Shown in pieces: positions 10,301 to 17,610 of a stretch of DNA of 30,145 nt (positions are counted from its first letter, which is position 1; each line of letters begins with the position of its first letter). Origin of the DNA: Saccoglossus kowalevskii (Eukaryota > Hemichordata > Enteropneusta > Harrimaniidae); assembly GCF_000003605.2 (NCBI RefSeq), contig NW_003119432.1, positions 248,331 through 278,475 of the forward strand. The letters are read 5' to 3'. Under the pieces are notes generated by a model. That model was not told where the DNA came from. It saw only the letters and a list, made by a program, of their open reading frames with translations, and did no database searches. The translations under genes and the position numbers were made by a program.

Positions 10301-12591
10301 AAATCCGACTGGTAGGTGTCTTTTTGCCATTTGAAATTATTACTGAGTAGAATTGTATAATTCATATATTTGAAGTGAGAACGTGTTAATCCCTCGCAAT
10401 TTACCGTGACACTGTGCGAGCATGTTTGTACTTTAGTTCACACCAAGCAGACTAGTTTTAATTTTAAGTATGTTTGCTGTGATGCTTGTAATGAAATTCA
10501 CCTCCTAATTCAATACCATACGTGCAATGTAAATACAAACTGCCGTATTTACACATTTGTCAGCAATGGCCAAATAAATATATAATTTTATCATTTCCTC
10601 AAATTTACAGATTTCCTATATTGACAGAGTTGGATTACGACGAAAACTGATTAGTTTCTGTTTCAGGCAGTGGAACGTGATCAAAGTGACAATGTTAGCT
10701 TTATTTTGGATATCTGTACTTGCACGAATCGTTGTACCTGACAATTATTTTGTGTTCGTACGAGTGCTCTATAGTTTCACCTTATGCGCATCTTACTTGA
10801 ATTTACTACCTATGGGCTTTGCCAATGACAAACTTGGCCCGAAGCTCGTCATGATCAGAGGAATGGTAAGTACCTTGGTTGGTTTCTACAAAGTTACTCT
10901 ACAACTTACATTCACACACATGTGAGATAATACGTGCAAAATGGACATACATTTGACATTTCAATAGTCCCAATTGAATTCAATTGTAGGTGATGGAACT
11001 CTTCATATTTCTGGTAATATTACTCGTGTTTATTTTTGGTTATGGTGCCATGATGGAAGCACTACTTCACCCGAACAATCCACACTCCAAAATGGAAACA
11101 CTGCCCCATTTGCTATACAAGCCCTTTTTCCAAATTCTTGGAGATTTATTGACTGACGAATATGAAGGTATAGTATTTAATTTAATCAAATAAAGCATCA
11201 ACATGTTTACATGACACAGCCCAAAATAGCAACAATAGCCGTCCATTGTACGTGAATATTTGAAAACGCATTGTATGTTCTATATATATTCAAAACCTGA
11301 AGCTTTCAACTAGACTAAATGTATCATATGCAAATATAACTAATGTACTCCTACGTATCTGTGTCACAGGTGATGACATTGCATGTGAAAGTTTAACCAA
11401 TGAAGGATGTATTATCCAAGTGTTAATTCCTATATTAACTGGAATTTATGTACTCATCACTAACGTCCTACTTCTCAACCTGTTGATTGCTGTTTTCAGG
11501 TTTGTATGTAGTAATATCGTTCATAATAATGGCTGTATCATCAACTCCAGGGCAGTGTATTGATTTATAAATACACGTAAAGACAATTCAGATATATTCA
11601 TGACTGTATTTTCTCATTGAGTTCTGAACTCTTTTAGTTTTTACATTGAGGATATCCAGGCACGTTCAGAAGTAGTGTGGGCTTTTTATCGATATGGACT
11701 AATTATGGAATACAAGAACAAAGTACCATTCTTTCCATTTGGTTGTCTGTTTTATTGGCCATATCTTATGTACAAGTGTGTTTCAAGTAAATGCTATAAA
11801 CAGAAACGTTATACATCTGTACCTAAATCAGGTGGGATTTTTCTTTCTTCATATACCTCATTATTTATTATTATGTAAATTAGGTCTAATACAATTATAC
11901 ACATACTGATTTAACACATGTGTCTATTACTATGTATTCATTATTTTTACACTTAATTTTCCTATTAGAAATTGTGCATTTTAAATCACTTTTTTTTCAT
12001 TATGCACACAAACTTTAGTTTACTCAAATTATTGAATGACCAGTTTGTAAGTCCTGTTATTTTAATAATTCTGATGTGATTAAAGTAATAGATAAATATA
12101 TAGATATTACTACCACAATTGAATTTTGCATTATAATAAAAACAACTACACAACCTACACATGTGATAATAAAAAAGGAGTGTATATCAATAAAATGGCT
12201 GAAAATGCTCATAGAATAATTTTTATATAAATCATTTTATATTAATAAATAAATACTAAATATAGCTACATGTAGGGATATAGGATTGGCTTTATTGAGA
12301 TTACTTAATCGAATCCGTTAAATTACATACATGTTTCGTTTAAATGTGTATAATGGTTTGCAATTTCACGGGATAATGCAATACACACTATTAATTATGT
12401 ACCCAACACTGTAGTGAATAACATTATCATGGCCAAATGATTGCAAAATTGATTTTCACACAGATAAATATCACATGAGATGTTGATACTAGTGTTAATT
12501 GCTTACAGAGTCGGACTATGAATTGGAAAGTTTTGAGCATCGTGGTGTAAACCAGTGCTGGAGACAAGTAAAAACTGAGGTTACCTCGTAG
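1165..12591 (+). CDS. TRPM-family cation channel, 5'-partial, 16 visible exons
   Basis: This encodes the C-terminal 732 residues of a plasma- or organelle-membrane TRPM cation channel. Exons: 1165-1321, 1763-1895, 2246-2306, 4178-4263, 5393-5527, 5920-5991, 6193-6286, 6494-6598, 7217-7316, 8321-8600, 10174-10311, 10611-10865, 10990-11167, 11370-11499, 11638-11831, 12509-12591. All junction phases match and the joined frame stays open to TAG at 12589-12591. In order it has the end of the SLOG-like N-terminal region, the MHR helical repeats, six membrane segments, a pore with LGD filter and paired cysteines, a TRP helix and a short tail. Family diagnostics visible are EFENLA, WNV, KLGPKLVMI, NLLIAVF and LIMEY. 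The ATG lies outside the window. No NUDT9-H or alpha-kinase domain follows. The subfamily cannot be fixed from the sequence; TRPM family membership is secure. Confidence 0.94.
1763..2306 (+). CDS. TRPM exons: helical linker of N-terminal region
   Basis: Two exons, 1763-1895 and 2246-2306, give residues 52-117. The second begins IITCGIDHHKQKILKNGLIK, equivalent to the TRPM 'LITVF...ILxALLK' segment. Frame and alignment fit only if the intron between them starts at 1896 with GC (aag|gcacgt). Using the nearby GT at 1900 puts the second exon into a frame with stops. The next junction is phase 1, with codon G split to the 4178 exon. Confidence 0.75.
1896..2245 (+). other. Probable GC-AG intron in TRPM gene
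   Basis: The donor is aag|gcacgt and the acceptor ttcag at 2241-2245. It is inferred because it is the only junction here that keeps frame and TRPM alignment. The donor matches the GC-intron consensus only partly. Confidence 0.5.
2503..2555. repeat. 13-bp perfect inverted repeat, hairpin potential
   Basis: Arms accatcggcaatt (2503-2515) and its exact reverse complement (2543-2555) flank a 27-nt loop inside a TRPM intron. It could be a small foldback element or a structured intronic RNA. Nothing identifies a specific class. Confidence 0.75.
3414..3695. repeat. 21-bp minisatellite, 13 near-identical copies
   Basis: The unit is cgtatcatagacggtgaaa followed by gg or tg. Copies differ almost only at that one g/t position, plus one g-to-a and one a-to-c change, so the array is young or homogenised. 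Because 21 is a multiple of three and the unit lacks stops in several frames, long spurious open frames arise on both strands; on + it would read RIIDGE[RM] repeats. It lies inside an intron and is not treated as coding. Confidence 0.96.
3828..3912. repeat. 42-bp tandem duplication
   Basis: Two copies beginning gtctaca at 3828 and 3870, almost identical, then a broken third start near 3912. The unit contains tatatgatgcgta, resembling the tatcat/atgcgta part of the 21-bp array upstream. 42 is twice 21, so a common origin is possible. Confidence 0.85.
4178..8600 (+). CDS. TRPM exons: MHR ankyrin-like helical repeats and pre-S1
   Basis: Seven exons (4178-4263, 5393-5527, 5920-5991, 6193-6286, 6494-6598, 7217-7316, 8321-8600) encode residues 117-407. 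TRPM melastatin homology repeats are recognisable: LLMTLWDINTEDAEY, MMSALVLGKASFLEICLENG with HLYRS, KDLYVWALLCGRYEMAKLLW, and EFENLASNAIQVCYQKD followed by LTLAWACHAMKFISMSCCQ and LTRIW. In TRPM channels this region forms the cytosolic ring that couples subunits to the membrane domain. The first exon uses the second of two nearby AGs (4176-4177); the earlier AG gives a stop-containing frame. It ends with SPKFQFFFNL, the pre-S1 element. Confidence 0.92.
4264..5392 (+). other. TRPM intron, no feature seen
   Basis: A+T-rich sequence between matched donor (gtaaga) and acceptor (ttacag). Open frames at 4615-4881 and 4808-5005 have no domain and no splice context. Confidence 0.7.
6393..6411 (+). 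other. G-quadruplex motif in TRPM intron
   Basis: Four consecutive GGGG runs (6393-6396, 6398-6401, 6403-6406, 6408-6411) separated by single bases A, A, T on the coding strand. This is the strongest class of G4 motif (four tetrads, one-base loops). It sits in the short intron 6287-6493, so the pre-mRNA would carry it about 80 nt upstream of the next acceptor. Confidence 0.9.
6599..7216 (+). other. TRPM intron, no feature seen
   Basis: A+T-rich intron between donor gtaagt and acceptor ttacag. No repeat or hidden exon recognised. Confidence 0.7.
7317..8320 (+). other. TRPM intron, no feature seen
   Basis: 1-kb intron with donor gtatgt and acceptor tttatag. The junction is phase 2 and rejoins at EQGIEFENLA. 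No repeat or hidden exon recognised. Confidence 0.7.
8601..10173 (+). other. TRPM intron between pre-S1 and S1
   Basis: 1.6-kb intron with donor gtgagt and acceptor tttctgctaag. It is phase 0. The pre-S1 and S1 elements join without a gap in the family alignment, so no exon is missing. A short palindrome (tattctac-a-gtagaata near 10060) is the only structure noted. Confidence 0.7.
10174..10865 (+). CDS. TRPM exons: S1-S4 voltage-sensor-like domain
   Basis: Exon 10174-10311 (residues 408-453) carries S1 and S2 and ends in IEEIRL. Exon 10611-10865 (454-538) carries S3 (about 476-495), S4 (about 499-518) and the S4-S5 linker with KLGPKLVMI. The family pattern in S2 is EE-x-R-Q and in S3 is WN-x-x-D. 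Here the Gln is L453 and the Asp is K478, while E450 and N475 are kept, so two of four Ca2+-site residues of TRPM2/4/5/8 are replaced. S4 has few basic residues. Both exons are phase 0 at both ends, with donors gtaggt and gtaagt. Confidence 0.92.
10990..11499 (+). CDS. TRPM exons: S5, pore helix, selectivity filter, S6
   Basis: Exon 10990-11167 (residues 539-597) has S5 with FGYGA, then the pore helix YKPFFQ and filter L588-G589-D590 at 11137-11145. Exon 11370-11499 (599-640) has the outer-pore loop with C603 and C611, a cysteine pair like the conserved disulfide of TRPM pore loops, then S6 ending TNVLLLNLLIAVF. In other TRPMs the filter is F-G-Q, F-G-E or Y-G-E. The acidic residue here would favour cations; its Ca2+ permeability cannot be told from sequence. 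Confidence 0.93.
11638..12591 (+). CDS. TRPM exons: TRP helix and short C-terminus
   Basis: Exon 11638-11831 (residues 641-705) continues S6 into the TRP helix: VVWAFYRYGLIMEYKNK, the W-x-F-x-R-x-x-L-I-x-E-Y signature that packs under S4-S5. Exon 12509-12591 (706-732) has YELESFEHRGVNQCWRQ, matching the FE...C element that follows the TRP helix, and stops at TAG 12589. Only about 65 residues follow the TRP box. A possible alternative donor (caa|gtaaaa, GT at 12568) lies before the stop and could splice onward, but no matching downstream exon was recognised. Confidence 0.88.
11832..12508 (+). other. Last TRPM intron, no feature seen
   Basis: A+T-rich, phase 1, donor gtggga and acceptor cttacag. 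No repeat or extra exon recognised. Confidence 0.65.
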
Positions 12592-12644
12592 GACAGTCGC
12601 TACTGGCAAGATATATTCTCTGGTTCTCATCATTCTAGGATAGT

Positions 12645-13241
12645 TCAGACAGCCCTACCATATGAAGACAAGTAGATCAGACTACCCTACCTTATGAAGA
12701 CAAGTAGATCAGACTACCCTACCTTATGGAGACAAGTAGATCTGACTAACCAACCTTATGAAGACAAGTAGAACAGACTACCATAAATTACAAAGACAAG
12801 TCGAGCAGACTACCACACCTTATGAAGACAAGTAGTTAGATCAGACTACCCTACGTTATGAAGACAAATAGAACAGATTACCCTACCTTATGAAGACAAG
12901 TAGATCAGACTACCACACCTTATGACGACAAGTAGTTAGATCAGACTACCCTACGTCATGGAGACAAATAGAACAGACTACCCTACCTTATGAAGCAAGT
13001 AGATCAGACTACCACACCTTATGACGACAAGTAGTTAGATCAGACTACCCTACGTCATGGAGACAAATAGAACAGACTACCCTAACTTGTGAAGTCAAGT
13101 AGAACAGACTACTCTAACTTGTGAAGACAAATAGAATAGAACAGACTACCCTACCTTATGAAGACAAGTAGAATGGGTTCAACCTGCCTTATCTAGTCAA
13201 ATGAAACAGAGTAGACTCTGCCTCATGAAGACAAGTAGAAT
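12645..13241. repeat. 32-bp satellite with ~100-bp higher-order unit
   Basis: About 18 copies of a 32-36-bp monomer built on agacaagtagatcagactac followed by cctaccttatga. Starts of an 'accacacctt' variant at 12812, 12912 and 13011 mark a three-monomer higher-order unit of 100 and then 99 bp. In it one monomer carries a 4-bp insertion (gttagatcag) and one reads acaaatagaacag. The array begins about 55 bp after the TRPM stop codon, so it is probably in or just beyond the 3' UTR. Confidence 0.94.
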
Positions 13242-13419
13242 TAGTTTGCAAAATCATGCAAATTAGCTACCAAAAACTATTGCTTAAATGACTTCTAGTA
13301 TGATGGAATTTGGTCTACAGTGCACATACATTGGGTTGACCGTGTCATTGTCATTTTTTAGTGAATATTTTTGTAATTCTTTTGTAAAAATGGTATTTTC
13401 TTCTTGGCAAAAACAGTTG

Positions 13420-13925
13420 AATTGTTTGATACAAGGTATGTAGATACCTTGGGTGGATCTCTAAAATGTTCATTTTTTTCTTGATAAGTGCCACATAAAT
13501 TGCTTTGATACTGTCAGTATCCTGAATAGACTTATGTCAGAATTGTTCAATTCTATATTTTTACCGAGTATTTATGTCATTTTTGAATAAAAAAAGCTAC
13601 TTTCGACTTCTTGAAACTACAAGCTCAATTGTTTTAATACTTGGGATGTAGATACCTTGGGTAGACGTATGTCAGATTTTATTACTTTTTTGTGGAATTT
13701 TTTTCAATTCTTTATTTTTAGCAAATATCATTTTTGACAACAAAAACGCTACTTTCGACTTCTTCAAAACTACCATCTCAATTGCTTCAATACTCGGGAT
13801 GTAGATATCTTGGGTGATCTCTGTCAGATTTGTTCAAAACTACCATCTCAATTGCTTCAATACTCTGGATGTAGATATCTTGGGTGATCCTCTGTCAGAT
13901 TTGTTCAATTTAATGTACAAAATGC
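13420..13925. repeat. Degenerate nested repeat
   Basis: A landmark gtagata[ct]cttgggt recurs at 13440, 13648, 13801 and 13871, each preceded by caattg[ct]tt and followed by gtcaga-type sequence. The last two copies form a near-perfect 70-bp tandem duplication. Longer shared stretches (gctactttcgacttctt at about 13597 and 13750) tie the older copies together. Confidence 0.85.
13586..13591 (+). terminator. Candidate polyadenylation signal for TRPM gene
   Basis: First canonical AATAAA after the TRPM stop, about 1 kb downstream. If used, the 3' UTR would contain the entire 32-bp satellite. Further copies occur at 14562 and beyond, so the true site is unknown. Confidence 0.3.
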
Positions 13926-15635
13926 GAGGGGCGTCGTTGTGTTATTTTGTTATTGTTATTTACCTCAATGTTACCCCGTCAAAATTTGTAAACACGGTAG
14001 ATTGTAATAAAATAGACCATGATTTCGAAAACGCGACCCAGAAAATGTAAAAATTCTACTCGATCTCGTGCTGAATTAGCACTACAGAAAATATACATAA
14101 TGCGAAGGCGGTGATGTTATTGTTAGATAGTCACCGCTAGTGATAATGATTGACGACAAACTCAGTCGCCAAATTATTGCAATATGTATGAATAGCGAGC
14201 GCTAAAACGTAGCAATTGTGAGTGTTGAAATCTATTCATTTTGAGGGATGAATATATTAGCTGAGTACGGCGTCATCATTGTAAAAGTTATGAGATGTAG
14301 ATAATATTTTAAAAGAGATAAATAGTTGTTGTAAACTCCCTGTAATTTGTTAATTTGGAAACAATGAATGCAGTTTTATCGGCAGTAAGTCTGTCTGACT
14401 TGGACAAATTTAATTTTGTTCTGTTCTCACTTAACGGTTGTGTTTTATTAAAAGCATTACGTCAGTAAAAGCGGTTACATAGGACCTAGGATAATACCTT
14501 TAGTGCCAGCTCAACCCTGATTTCAGGGTGTTGTCTGTACCCGCTGAATATTATTATCAAAAATAAAACCCGTCCGTGGAGGATCTGTACATGTTTTATA
14601 TACATTTGGTTAAATTAAGCTATATTGTGATAGTATTCGCATGTTTTTTTTTAACGATTCGTTTATTTTCCCCTTTATTGTAATTCAGGTTATTTTACAA
14701 CGTTCTCAACCATCGTGAATACATTCATAATGCCGGGACCCAAAATCCTCAATTTGGTAAATAGAAGAAAGTATTACCATGTAAAATTATAGACTCGGTA
14801 AAAATTTAAAATTCATCCCAGAGGAAAGTATCAATCATAGTGTACCGTCACATTGAACGGTTCGATGTAACAGATTGGATTATTTCGCTATCTGTGTTAG
14901 TATTTTTCAATTAGAAAATTATTTGCCTATTTCCAGTGATTTTTATTAATCAACCTACCTTGATTCAGTTTTGAATTATTAATTGTTGCAATAAAACTAA
15001 AATTCAGTATACACATCACATATTCTCGATCTACGATCCTAAGAACATTACGTCGCACTACACTACATTCAAATTGCTAATTTTTATTTAGGAGACAGTG
15101 CGAAATATTTAAATGAGTTGAAGCCCAAATTTGTTGTATTTTACATTTGTTGAATTTTACATTAGTTCTCTATAACTTTATGCTAATTGTTTGTATTATG
15201 ACTTTGCATTCTAATATTTATCAATATGCGTGTCATTTGGATACGATACAAATATATGTATTCATGGATAAAACCAACCACTCAGGATTAATATAAACAA
15301 TAGATGTGGTAAACAAAGCTAGACGGTTCGTGTACAACCCTTTATAGCTCTGACAAGCATAGGGGAAAATAGGCAGGTTGAATAGTAATGAGGTAGCGAA
15401 TTGCAAATGGAAGCGATGATATGGAGAATGGAAAGAGTATTGGTGCCGTTCGTTGTGTGTACGAAGTTTGTATGTAATAAAATTTTTCTTCTTTTGACGC
15501 ATAGCATGACATCGTCACCATTATTATTATGCGGTGATGATAATTGCTACGTTCACAGGATAGCATTTTATCGGAGCCCTACGACTCGAGCCAGCAAAAA
15601 TGGCCGTGTATACGTGTTTAGCTAGAGCCAAGTTC

Positions 15636-15726
15636 GGCTCCAATAAACCCTCGGGGTTGAACTCCTATAGGGTTGAACCCCGACATGGCCCCGACTGTGT
15701 ATACGCAGGGCCCAACCATTGGAGCC
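15636..15726. repeat. Nested inverted repeat, G+C-rich
   Basis: Outer arms ggctccaat (15636-15644) and attggagcc (15718-15726) enclose a 33-bp near-palindrome at 15651-15683 (tcggggtt...aaccccga, centred on cctatagg). The segment is richer in G+C than its surroundings. A miniature foldback transposable element is the likeliest explanation, but no target-site duplication was established. Confidence 0.65.
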
Positions 15727-16163
15727 CTAATCACGCCCTCAATCGTCTTCTTCAACTTGAAGTAACCTCTCATTGCAATTATGGTGAAGACAACATCGTT
15801 CGTAACTTTACGCAATTTCCGATTTGATGAAAAGGTACGCGCCCTAATATCTATTTGGCAGAGTAAAGAAATACTGCGATAGATTGACAGGTCAATTGGG
15901 AAACAGAAAATGGCGTACAGAATTATGCGACAAAAACTTGAAAGAAGGAATGAACAGATCCAATGAAAATTGAAGGTACCAGAGATAAAAATCGTAGAAG
16001 CGGTCCCCGAAGCGGTCACGGTAAGATGACATGTTCTTAGTAGGTTTAGCTCAACATGAAAAGAAACAACACAGGCTCGACACCAACATCGTGTTTCCAT
16101 ACTAATTATTTGAGGGCACTATTCCGAACACTTAGTCCCCGTAATACAGATCACACGAACTGT

Positions 16164-16256
16164 GTCACACAGCGTAGCCAGAGTGCGGCAAAGACCTTCA
16201 GATCTGACTCTACTAGGATGGTGAAAGCCATCAGCAATCTGGCTACACTGTGTGAC
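16164..16256. repeat. 19-bp inverted repeat, long hairpin
   Basis: gtcacacagcgtagccaga (16164-16182) pairs with 16238-16256 at 18 of 19 positions around a 55-nt loop. Related words (ctgtgtgacg) recur near 16685. Candidates are a miniature element or a structured RNA. Confidence 0.7.
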
Positions 16257-17496
16257 GCGGATCGCGTGGACGGGTTTTATGCTATTAGCACGTGTGGTGA
16301 CGTGCAGCTAGGCGATTTGGTGCCATAAGGCAGGGTAGTTGTTTACAACAATTGAACCAAACAAACGTATAGTATATGTAGATCATAGTATTGTCATATC
16401 ATATTGTATTGAAATGCGTAGTGCACGTGATGAAGGTAAGAGCCTATCAGGGGACAGAATGATGAACACACGCTCAGTGGCATTGAATGACATTTGTAAG
16501 TGATTGAGCTTGTAAAACCATATATTAATAGTGTATTCAGCGCTGATTGAATCAAAAGATCAATCTTGCCAATTGTTATATGTATTACTCCATATTACTA
16601 CATAGATCACAATATTTGGCCAACTTTTCACTGGATACCTGTTCATCCCGCGAATAAAAACATTTACGCGTAATTAGAAGACGCGCTGTGTGACGACCAC
16701 AGCCCTTTAAGGACAATCCATAGTATGATGCACTACGTTTGATAACACAGTACCGTCGGCAGATAAATAAATATGGCGTTAATTATTAGCCACTTCAACT
16801 GATGGATGTCATACGACGATTAAGCATCTATGACCTAGGTATCACGAGTATGCCCATATTTGGCTATTGCACAGCGTAGGCGGAGGGCGTACGAGGCGCC
16901 TGGTAATACTAAAGTTGCTATCGTTCGATATTTCGTTCATTCGAATTAAGCTGGCGTTATCTTCACTCTGCAACAAGGTGAGTGCAGCTACTGTATTAAT
17001 GTTGGACAGAATGTTGAATTGGTAAAATCTTTGCATAATATGTATTATATATTTATCCATAACCTTGTAATTGAACGGAGTATTATTCAACAACCGTTTT
17101 AGTTAAGACAGAAACTCCGATTACTTTTATCCGAACTTTTGAAGAAATATACGTAATTGGACCAAACCCAATGTACAGTGTATATAATGTCTCGTGTTTA
17201 AAACGCGCATATATAAAAACACAGAATGCGATTAATATAATTGGTAGATTATTCAGTAATGATTGCAATATAGTTCATTATAGTAGTATTCTAGTTATGT
17301 GCGTTCATTATCTCGGTATGCCATCTAAATGAGAAGAAGCCTCACCTAGATCGCGCTGCATTACCAAAGCTAGCTTCAGAACATTAAATTACGGCTATAA
17401 TGGAAAATATTTTACGTAAATCGCTTTTGCGACTAAATTGTAAAAACTCTCGTACACACATAGTGGTGCAAGGTTAAATATATTTTGGAATTATAT

Positions 17497-17523
17497 GTTT
17501 ATTTTTTATTTTTCAATTATAAG
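17497..17523 (+). promoter_or_regulatory. Splice-acceptor-like site just upstream of IF start
   Basis: A T-rich tract (17497-17513) is followed by AG at 17522-17523, 18 nt before the start ATG. This suggests the coding exon's 5' end is made by splicing, either from an upstream non-coding exon or from a spliced leader. Transcription could instead start nearby. No branch point or partner exon is shown. Confidence 0.35.
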
Positions 17524-17541
17524 TAACCACCATTAACGGAC

Positions 17542-17610
17542 ATGGAAGACGGAATGGGACAGGCGGAAGCTAAAAGCAAAGAAGGGTTAAGTGTCGACGT
17601 CGATGTGAAG
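17542..17610 (+). CDS. IF gene exon 1, N-terminus
   Basis: Encodes MEDGMGQAEAKSKEGL then SVDVDVK (23 residues). It ends on a codon boundary with donor gtacgt. The closing VDVDVK resembles the start of later head exons (VKVDLS, VDIKDS), so exon 1 may carry a partial module. Confidence 0.85.

Larger units (their letters stand above)
13926..17541. other. Intergenic region between TRPM and IF genes
   Basis: No gene recognised. It holds inverted repeats at 15636-15726 and 16164-16256 and a few small hairpins (for example ccctga/tcaggg near 14515 and gcggtga/tcaccgc near 14110). Longer open frames at 15618-16100 (minus) and 16056-16328 (plus) have no known domain and overlap the inverted-repeat segments. 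An exon-like segment at 14689-14756 has good splice flanks but no partner. The IF promoter must lie at the right end; no clear TATA box was identified. Confidence 0.6.

Noticed and set aside
11638-12591. TRPM2-type NUDT9-H or TRPM6/7-type kinase tail
   Set aside because: The frame ends at 12591 and no such domain was recognised downstream.
12645-13241. CRISPR-like array
   Set aside because: Contiguous satellite monomers without unique spacers, in an animal genome.
14689-14756. Exon-like segment with good acceptor (taattcag) and donor (gtaaat)
   Set aside because: No upstream or downstream exon of matching phase and no similarity to the TRPM C-terminus.
15618-16100. 160-codon minus-strand open frame
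   Set aside because: The longest unspliced frame, but its C-terminal part reads through the 15636-15726 inverted repeat and nothing resembles a known protein.
16056-16328. 90-codon + strand open frame
   Set aside because: Runs across the 16164-16256 hairpin. No domain recognised; a host exon cannot be excluded but is unsupported.
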